Shown: in pieces, positions 56,726 through 64,000 of the stretch
Layout: every line of letters begins with the position of its first letter
Numbering within the stretch: position 1 is the stretch's first letter
Assembly (NCBI GenBank): GCA_017302105.1
Contig: JAFLCS010000004.1
Location: 124,001 to 188,000, forward strand
Source: Caulobacterales bacterium
GTDB lineage: Bacteria > Pseudomonadota > Alphaproteobacteria > Caulobacterales > Caulobacteraceae
DNA length: 64,000 nt
Direction: 5' to 3'
Position numbers and translations under genes: made by a program
The notes under the pieces: model-generated
Told to the model about the DNA's origin: nothing
What the model saw: the letters and a program-made list of their open reading frames with translations, nothing else
Databases searched by the model: none

Positions 56726-56736
56726 GTGTTCGACAC
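56726..56736. promoter_or_regulatory. Possible TetR operator upstream of emrA
   Basis: GTGTTCGACAC, a short GTGT-tcg-ACAC dyad, lies 33 bases before the emrA start and near the divergent nth gene. TetR repressors often bind such dyads in their own promoters. The arms are only four bases long, so the case is weak. Confidence 0.25.
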
Positions 56737-56768
56737 CGATTTCAAGCCGTCTTGTTTTTTGGACGATC

Positions 56769-57893
56769 ATGTCCATTTTACGCGCCTTCCTCCCTTCAGG
56801 CATGGTCGCCATGGCGCTCTCTCCTACACTTCGCAAACGCCTCCCCCTCATCGTCGCCGGCGTGGTCGGCGTCTTTCTGATCATCGGCGGCGGCGTCTGG
56901 TGGCAGGGCAAGCAGCGCTGGGAGGCGACCGACAACGCCTTCGTCGAGGCCGACACCGTCCTGGTCTCCAGCCAGGTCGACGGTCGCATCGTCGAGGTGC
57001 TGGTTGCCGACAACCAGCGGGTCCAGGCCGGCGACGTTCTGGTCCGGCTCGATGATTCCGACGCCCGCGCCCGTCTCGCCCAGGCCGAGGCCCAGCTCGC
57101 CGCCGCCGTGGCCACCGTCGACAATGTCGACGCTCGCTCGGCTGAGGAGGGTGCCCAGATCCAGGCCCGCCAGGCCGGCGTCGACCAGGCCCAGGCCCAG
57201 GCCGATCTCGCCGGTGCCCAGGCCGACCGCTACAGCCGCCTGGCCGAGGACGGCTGGGTCTCGGCCCAGCGCGTCCAGTCCGAGCGCGCCGGTGCCGCCC
57301 AGGCCCGCGCCGGTGTGGCCGAAGCCCAGGCCGGGCTGGAGGCTGAACGCCGCACCGCCGACACCCTGGTCTCGTCCCGCTCCCAGGCCGAGGCCCAGGT
57401 CGAACTGGCCCGCGCCGCCGTCGAGGAGGCCCGTATCGCTCTGGAGCGCACCGTCATCCGTGCCCCCTCCGCCGGCGTCATCGGGGCCCGCCAGGTCCGC
57501 GTCGGCCAGTATGTCCGCCCCGGCGGTCAGATGATGTCGCTGGTGCCGCTGGGCGAGACCTATGTGGTCGCCAATTTCAAGGAAACCCAGGTCGGGCGCC
57601 TGCGTCTGGGCCAGACCGTCGAGATCACCGCCGACGCCTTCCCCGGCCAGACTCTGACCGGCCGCATCGACAGCTTCTCGCCGGCCACCGGCTCCGAGTT
57701 TGCCCTGATCCCGATCGAGAACGCCTCGGGCAATTTCACCAAGATCACCCAGCGCGTACCGGTCCGCATCGTCGTCGAGGCCGGCCCGGAAGCCGCCGCC
57801 CTGCGTCCCGGCCTGTCCATCGAGGTACGGGTCGATCTGCACAGCGGCGGCGGGGCCACCTTCGCCCAGGCCGGAGCGGCGTCTGAGGCATGA
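56769..57893 (+). CDS. EmrA-like membrane fusion protein (HlyD family)
   Basis: A 374-residue periplasmic adaptor. One N-terminal helix (about 30-48) is followed by TDNAFVEADTVLVSSQVDGRI and VLVRLDDSDARARLAQAEAQL (lipoyl half), a long coiled coil rich in Ala/Gln/Glu (about 95-220), and VVANFKETQVGRLRLGQTVEI (beta barrel). It matches EmrA partners of DHA2 pumps. The exact start is uncertain (ATG at 56769, 56802 or 56811). Its stop overlaps emrB by four bases. Confidence 0.86.
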   Translation: MSILRAFLPSGMVAMALSPTLRKRLPLIVAGVVGVFLIIGGGVWWQGKQRWEATDNAFVEADTVLVSSQVDGRIVEVLVADNQRVQAGDVLVRLDDSDARARLAQAEAQLAAAVATVDNVDARSAEEGAQIQARQAGVDQAQAQADLAGAQADRYSRLAEDGWVSAQRVQSERAGAAQARAGVAEAQAGLEAERRTADTLVSSRSQAEAQVELARAAVEEARIALERTVIRAPSAGVIGARQVRVGQYVRPGGQMMSLVPLGETYVVANFKETQVGRLRLGQTVEITADAFPGQTLTGRIDSFSPATGSEFALIPIENASGNFTKITQRVPVRIVVEAGPEAAALRPGLSIEVRVDLHSGGGATFAQAGAASEA

Positions 57894-59485
57894 GCGCCGC
57901 CGACATCGCGGCCGGGCCGGCACCTGACAAGGCCGAGCCCGAAGTCGACTGGTTCGTCCTGTTACTCGGCTTTGCCGGCATGGTGGTCGGCCAGTTCATG
58001 GCCATTCTCGACATCCAGATCGTCGCCGCCTCCCTACCCCAGATCCAGGCCGGCGTCGGGGCCTCCAACGACGAGATCAGCTGGGTCCAGACCGCCTATC
58101 TGATCCCCGAGGTCGTGATGATCCCCCTGTCCGGCTATCTGGCCCGGTGGTGGGGCACCCAGCGGGTGTTCATGATTTCCGCCACCGGCTTCATCGTCAT
58201 GAGCGTCATGGCCGGCCTGTCGACCTCCATCGATATGCTGATCGTGTTTCGCGCCCTGCAAGGCTTCGTCGGCGGAGCCATGATCCCGACGGTCTTCGCG
58301 GTCGCCTTTACCGCCTTCCCGCCCCGGCACCGCGTCACCGCCAGCGTCATCATGGGACTGATCGTCACCCTGGCCCCGACCGTCGGCCCGACCCTGGGCG
58401 GGCATCTGACCGAGATGCTCAGCTGGCGCTGGCTGTTCTTCATCAATGTCATCCCCGGCATCCTGGTGCTGTTCCTGGTCGGCCAGTATGGCAGGTTTGA
58501 CCAGGGCGACCCGAACCTGTCGCGCGGTTTCGACTGGTGGGGCCTGGGCCTGATGGCCGCCTTTCTGATGGGCCTTCAGTTCGTGCTGGAAGAAGGCGCC
58601 AAGAACGACTGGTTCGCCGACGACCACATCCTGTTGCTCAGCGTCGTGGTGGCGATCACGGGCCCGGCCTTCATCTGGCGTACCCTGACCTATCGCAATC
58701 CGATCGTAGAGCTTAGGGCCTTCACCGACCGCAACTTCACCGTCGGGGTCGTGATGACCTTCATCACCGGCGCAGCCCTGTTCGGCGGCACCTTCCTCTT
58801 GCCCCTGTTCCTGGGCCGGGTTGGCGGCTTCTCGGCGGCCGAGGTCGGCACCATCATGGTGGTCTCGGGCCTGGCCATGTTCCTGACCGCCCCCATCGCC
58901 GGGCGCATCGCGCGCAGGGTCGATCCGCGCATCCCCATGTTCGTCGGCTTTCTGATGGCGGCCTGGGGAATGTGGGAGGCCCACGCCGTCACCCCCGAAT
59001 GGGGTTTCTGGGAATTCGCCAGCGTCCAGGCCTTCCGCGGCGTCGGCGTCATGTTGGCCATGATCGCCTCCCAGAATGTCACCATGTCAACGCTGAAGCC
59101 CAGCATGATCAAGAACGCCTCTGGCCTGGTCAATCTGTCGCGCAACGTCGGCGGGGCGTTTGGCCTGGCGGTGCTGAATACGCTGCTGACCGAGCGCAGT
59201 GCCGTTCACATGGGCGAACTGACCTCCCGCATATCCACCACGTCCAGCCAGACCGCCGATATGCTCGCCGGCCTGACGGCGCGGTTCGAGCAACTCGGCC
59301 TGGCCGATCCGACGGGAGCCGCCTATTCGGCCCTTCACCGGATGATCCAGCTCCAGGCCACCAACCTCGCCTTCGGGGATGCCTTCGCGGTCCTGGGCCT
59401 GGGCTGTGCGGTCGCGGCCGTCGTTGTGCTCCTGGCCAAGCCCGTACGCGGCGGCCTGCTGGCCCCCGGCGGAGATATGCACTGA
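57890..59485 (+). CDS. EmrB-like DHA2 multidrug efflux transporter (MFS)
   Basis: A 531-residue, 14-helix MFS protein. Motifs are FMAILDIQIVAASLPQIQ (helix 1, DHA2 hallmark), QTAYLIPEVVMIPLSGYL, and LVTLAPTVGPTLGGHLTE (motif C). With EmrA and an outer-membrane channel such as TolC it would export hydrophobic drugs; no channel gene is near. It is coupled to emrA (ATGA) and to tetR (TGATG). Confidence 0.9.
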   Translation: MSAADIAAGPAPDKAEPEVDWFVLLLGFAGMVVGQFMAILDIQIVAASLPQIQAGVGASNDEISWVQTAYLIPEVVMIPLSGYLARWWGTQRVFMISATGFIVMSVMAGLSTSIDMLIVFRALQGFVGGAMIPTVFAVAFTAFPPRHRVTASVIMGLIVTLAPTVGPTLGGHLTEMLSWRWLFFINVIPGILVLFLVGQYGRFDQGDPNLSRGFDWWGLGLMAAFLMGLQFVLEEGAKNDWFADDHILLLSVVVAITGPAFIWRTLTYRNPIVELRAFTDRNFTVGVVMTFITGAALFGGTFLLPLFLGRVGGFSAAEVGTIMVVSGLAMFLTAPIAGRIARRVDPRIPMFVGFLMAAWGMWEAHAVTPEWGFWEFASVQAFRGVGVMLAMIASQNVTMSTLKPSMIKNASGLVNLSRNVGGAFGLAVLNTLLTERSAVHMGELTSRISTTSSQTADMLAGLTARFEQLGLADPTGAAYSALHRMIQLQATNLAFGDAFAVLGLGCAVAAVVVLLAKPVRGGLLAPGGDMH

Positions 59486-60078
59486 TGCCGCGCGCTTTCG
59501 GACAGATCGACGAGTCCAAGACCGAGGCGTTGCTGGACGCCGCCAGTGTCTTGATTTCCGAACACGGGGCCAATGTTTCCATGGAGGCCATTGCCCGGCG
59601 CGCCGGTGTCTCCAAACAGACCCTGTACAATCGCTTCGGCTCGCGCGTGGAGATCGCTCGCGCCCTGGCCGCACGCCGCACCGACGCCCTCACCCAGACA
59701 CTCAGGTCCGGCGACGATCCCGAGACGGTTCTGGTCGCCTATGCCACCGGCCTGTTGGAAAAGATCCTTCTGGACGAATCCACGACAGCCCTGCGCAACG
59801 TCGCCCTGATCGCGCCCCAGGCACCGGGCCTGGCCACCGCTGTCTATGAAGCCGGCCCGGCCGAGGGGCTCCGGCGCCTATCCGAATGGCTGACCGAACA
59901 GACCGCCGCCGGGCGGCTCAACACCCCCGACCCTGATGCCGCCGCCGAAATGCTGGCCGGCATGATCCTGGGCCACGGCCACCTGCGCGCCGTCCTGGGC
60001 ATCCCCCGCCCCGACATCAACGTCCCCGCCCGCGCCCGCGAAGCCACCCGCCGCTTCCTCAAGGCGTTCGCGGCCTAA
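59485..60078 (+). CDS. TetR-family regulator of the emrAB operon
   Basis: A 197-residue TetR repressor. The HTH is VSMEAIARRAGVSKQTLYNRFG (residues 30-52), with an all-helical ligand domain after it. Its ATG overlaps the emrB stop by one base, placing the regulator last in its own target operon. Derepression by an efflux substrate is likely. A larger frame open upstream is just the emrB shadow. Confidence 0.9.
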   Translation: MPRAFGQIDESKTEALLDAASVLISEHGANVSMEAIARRAGVSKQTLYNRFGSRVEIARALAARRTDALTQTLRSGDDPETVLVAYATGLLEKILLDESTTALRNVALIAPQAPGLATAVYEAGPAEGLRRLSEWLTEQTAAGRLNTPDPDAAAEMLAGMILGHGHLRAVLGIPRPDINVPARAREATRRFLKAFAA

Positions 60079-60091
60079 GATGTCCTCCCTG

Positions 60092-60128
60092 ACGGCGAAG
60101 CCGTTTGGGCGGGGGACCGCGAAGCGGT
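60092..60128. repeat. Tandem GAA-loop hairpins after tetR
   Basis: ACGGC-gaa-GCCGT (60092-60104) and ACCGC-gaa-GCGGT (60116-60128) lie 13 bases after the tetR stop, between TCCTCCC- and GGAGGGG-like flanks that could pair as an outer stem. They resemble intergenic repeats common in this group. The 248-base tetR-acs gap has no gene. Confidence 0.5.
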
Positions 60129-60252
60129 GGAGGGGAAAGAGCGGTGCAGTCGTCTCAGCTTCGCAGGGCTTTTGCCCGCCCCCAGCGCATCCCCTACACT
60201 CCCCCTCGACCGGTCTTTGACAGCGCGAGCCATCCGGACGATCCGGACGCTG

Positions 60253-60274
60253 CGGACGGTGTTTTTGCCGTCCG
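60253..60274. terminator. T-rich-loop hairpin between tetR and acs
   Basis: CGGACGG-tgtttttg-CCGTCCG forms a seven-base-pair stem between the convergent tetR and acs genes; ATCCGGACG repeats just upstream allow a longer alternative pairing. A T run is in the loop rather than after the stem, so termination is possible but not textbook. Confidence 0.4.
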
Positions 60275-60326
60275 GATCAGCCGTCCCGGTTTTGCACCTC
60301 TTGCACCCTGTCGCGCGGGCGCAAAA

Positions 60327-62258
<1,932 letters not shown>

Positions 62259-62381
62259 GGTCGTTTCCTCGTTCGATCAGCGTTTGCGTCTGTTGTTGTC
62301 GCGGCGCGCTTACTTTCTCAGTATGAGGGCCTGATCCGAAATCCAAGCCGAGCCGCCTCAAGGCGCGCGGAGACTGTCGCA

Positions 62382-63137
62382 ATGCTGATCCACCTGTCGT
62401 CCTGGCCCGAGATCGAGGCCCGTCTGAACCAGACCAGGACGGTCATCATCCCCATCGGCTCGAACGAACAGCATGGCCCGACCGGCCTTCTGGGCACCGA
62501 CTGGCTATGCCCGGAGATCATCGCCCACGCCGCCGAGCGCCAGGACGAGAGCCTGGTCGTGGCCCCGACCTTCAACATCGGCATGGCCCAGCATCACCTG
62601 GGCTTTCCCGGCACCATCACCCTTCGTCCGTCCACCTTCATGGCGGCGATTTCCGACTGGGTCTCGTCCCTGACCCGGCACGGCTTTGAGCGGATCTATT
62701 TCCTCAACGGCCACGGCGGCAACGTCTCGACCATCGAGGCTGCCTTCGCCGAAATCTACGCCGAATGGTCCTTCGCCGAGGAACGCTGCCCCTTCATCCT
62801 CAAGCTGAAGAACTGGTGGGACCTGCCGGGGGTGCACAGCCTGTGCTCCCAGATCTTCCCGACCGGTCACGGCTCGCACGCCACCCCGTCCGAGATCGCC
62901 GTGACCCAGGCCGCCTATCCCGACCGCATCAAGACCGCCGAGCTGTCGCCCAAGATCGCTCCCATGGGGCCGATCCGCGATGCGCTCGATTATCGCGCCC
63001 GCTTCCCCGACGGCCGCATCGGCTCGGACCCGCTGCAGGCCACCCCGGAAAAGGGCCAGACCATCATCGACGCCTCGGTCAAGGCCCTGTTCGACGACGT
63101 GAAGGCCTTCTCGGACGAGGTCATGCCGGGGGTCTAG
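62382..63137 (+). CDS. Creatininase-family amidohydrolase
   Basis: A 251-residue metal-dependent amidohydrolase. IGSNEQHGPTGLLGTDW holds metal ligands E29, H31 and D40; NGHGGNVSTIEAAF and GHGSHATPSEIAVT carry further ligands. The family includes creatininase, MftE and formamidopyrimidine-type hydrolases, so the substrate is open. The ATG at 62382 matches the family N-terminus. It ends five bases before the convergent YbjN-like gene. Confidence 0.85.
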   Translation: MLIHLSSWPEIEARLNQTRTVIIPIGSNEQHGPTGLLGTDWLCPEIIAHAAERQDESLVVAPTFNIGMAQHHLGFPGTITLRPSTFMAAISDWVSSLTRHGFERIYFLNGHGGNVSTIEAAFAEIYAEWSFAEERCPFILKLKNWWDLPGVHSLCSQIFPTGHGSHATPSEIAVTQAAYPDRIKTAELSPKIAPMGPIRDALDYRARFPDGRIGSDPLQATPEKGQTIIDASVKALFDDVKAFSDEVMPGV

Positions 63138-63142
63138 GCCCC

Positions 63143-63619
63143 CTATTCTTCACGGATCGCGCCCATCTCCAGCGCGAACAGCGGCGCCACCGAAGCGAAC
63201 AGCCGCATATGTTCGGTCATGCCCTCCCAGGTCATGCCGGGCGTGATCAGCACGTCGTACTGGGCCACCGCCGCCGTTCCCTCGGGCCGCTCAAGCTCAA
63301 AGGCCTTGAGATAGCGCCGCTGCTGATTCCAGCGCTCGACCGCGCCCTCGGTCATCGCGGCAATCTGGAACCCCGCAGAGAACTGCCAGGACTGGCAGCG
63401 TCCGGCCACACAGTCGAAGCCCGTCATGTCCCAGGCCACGCCATTGGCACCTGAACGGACCTGATCGCCGTCGACGACCGTATCCAGTCCCTGTTGTGTC
63501 AGCCAGGCGGCCACTTCCTCGGCGGTCGGTCCGCCCGACGGCAGGGTTTGTGCCATGCCTGGCCCGGCCGCCGACACGATCATCATTCCCACGATCCCGG
63601 CCAGAACAGTTCGAGACAT
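63143..63619 (-). CDS. Exported YbjN-domain protein
   Basis: A 158-residue protein with a signal peptide (MSRTVLAGIVGMMIVSAAGPGMAQ). The mature part (VAAWLTQQGLDTVVDGDQVR, VAWDMTGFDCVAGRCQSWQF, WNQQRRYLKAFEL, PGMTWEGMTEHMRLF) fits the YbjN family, which adopts a chaperone-like fold. C73/C78-like cysteines may form a disulfide. AGGAG eight bases before the ATG supports this start. Confidence 0.75.
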   Translation of the reverse strand: MSRTVLAGIVGMMIVSAAGPGMAQTLPSGGPTAEEVAAWLTQQGLDTVVDGDQVRSGANGVAWDMTGFDCVAGRCQSWQFSAGFQIAAMTEGAVERWNQQRRYLKAFELERPEGTAAVAQYDVLITPGMTWEGMTEHMRLFASVAPLFALEMGAIREE

Positions 63620-63782
63620 CCGCAAAGCTCCTGAATTTGGCCGACATCCGTTTCACGGGACCGTGGCGCGATCAAGGCCCGGCCCTTGCGGCTCCTGTCA
63701 TGGATGACCCAAGGCCAAGATTTCGACTTTTGGGGCTTGGCCGGATCGTCGGCACGGCCTATCGGTCGCCCATGGGAGAAGG

Positions 63783-63807
63783 TGGGCCGCGCACCGACGG
63801 TGGCCCA
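63783..63807 (+). other. Two-part stem in the leader of the last gene
   Basis: TGGGCC and GGCCCA enclose an inner ACCG-a-CGGT stem, with GCGC unpaired on the left side. It ends 18 bases before the ATG of the last gene and may be a structured leader. The ribosome binding site CAGGAAAG follows it. Confidence 0.25.
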
Positions 63808-63825
63808 GATCAGGAAAGCACCACC

Positions 63826-64000
63826 ATGGACGGCGGCCAAACCGCACTTACGCTTCAGGCACTGGAAGACGCCTTCGCCGAGCAGATCGGACGCAAGTCA
63901 GGCAAGGATCTGAACGAACTCGAGCGCGCCTTTGTGGCCCAGGTTCACGACGACTACATCGCCGAAGAGACGCCTGAACTGGGCCTGACCGACTTCGCCA
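63826..64000 (+). CDS. Probable large NAD-specific glutamate dehydrogenase, N-terminus (cut by window edge)
   Basis: Fifty-eight codons from ATG 63826, preceded by CAGGAAAG. The reading begins MDGGQTALTLQALEDAFAEQ and continues through VAQVHDDYIAEETPELG to the window end. The FVAQVxDDY-x-xEE-x-PEL pattern resembles the start of the large (about 1600-residue) NAD-glutamate dehydrogenases of alphaproteobacteria. The catalytic domain is outside, so the call rests on this short resemblance. Confidence 0.5.
   Translation, partial: MDGGQTALTLQALEDAFAEQIGRKSGKDLNELERAFVAQVHDDYIAEETPELGLTDFA

Overview
The window is a gene-dense, G+C-rich (roughly two thirds by eye) bacterial chromosome segment. Gene families and gene order point to an alphaproteobacterium, most likely Caulobacterales (Brevundimonas/Caulobacter-like). 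The signs are the ubiG-lysC-ptsP-prfA-prmC-DUF4167 backbone, dnaN, recF and gyrB close together without dnaA, fabA-fabB, ispZ/yciB-ftsY beside ccm genes, and long N-terminal forms of HslV and DnaX. I see no rRNA, tRNA, CRISPR array, prophage or complete insertion sequence. The taxonomic call is an inference from gene content.

Layout. 1-3411 (leftward): rmuC, a DUF486 membrane protein, a YciA thioesterase, a small membrane protein, a NifU/IscU-like scaffold, yidD and the start of thrS. 3637-6470 (leftward): recR, a lipoprotein MsrB and a DipZ-type thiol reductase. 6609-9731: a coupled three-gene uracil catabolism (URC-type) cluster. 9714-13398: moeB, then hslV and hslU separated by a GxxExxY cassette bounded by inverted repeats, then a lipoprotein. 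13497-20159: gyrB, recF, a degenerate copy of the recF 5' end, two small exported proteins, dnaN and a cold-shock gene with a clear terminator. 20245-24395: DUF350 plus serine protease, and a large M16 protease. 24533-34748: dnaX-ybaB, a 2-hydroxyacid dehydrogenase, an SH3 lipoprotein, fabA-fabB, an M13 protease, a Kef-type antiporter and a PH-domain membrane protein.

34806-50088 is the conserved ubiG/lysC/ptsP/prfA/prmC/DUF4167 backbone. It is interrupted by lysA, by rodZ-ispG, by a low-G+C pair (FRG-domain protein plus an unknown 119-residue protein), by gst and tauE, and by an antisense yihY. 50115-55960: ccmC-ccmD-ccmG, a small conserved protein, a MarR regulator, yciB-ftsY, adenosine kinase and an ATP-grasp enzyme. 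56028-60078: nth and an emrA-emrB-tetR efflux operon. 60327-64000: acs, a creatininase-family amidohydrolase, a YbjN-like exported protein and the start of a probable large NAD-glutamate dehydrogenase.

Most genes serve core functions: replication clamp, clamp loader, repair, translation termination, lysine and fatty-acid synthesis, cytochrome c maturation and protein targeting. The most unusual items are the GxxExxY unit with 25-bp inverted repeats between hslV and hslU, the low-G+C FRG island with its own promoter and dyad, the recF 5' relic with a lost Walker lysine, the msrB-dipZ envelope repair pair, several perfect or near-perfect dyads in divergent promoters, and five convergent gene pairs that share exactly four bases at their stop codons.
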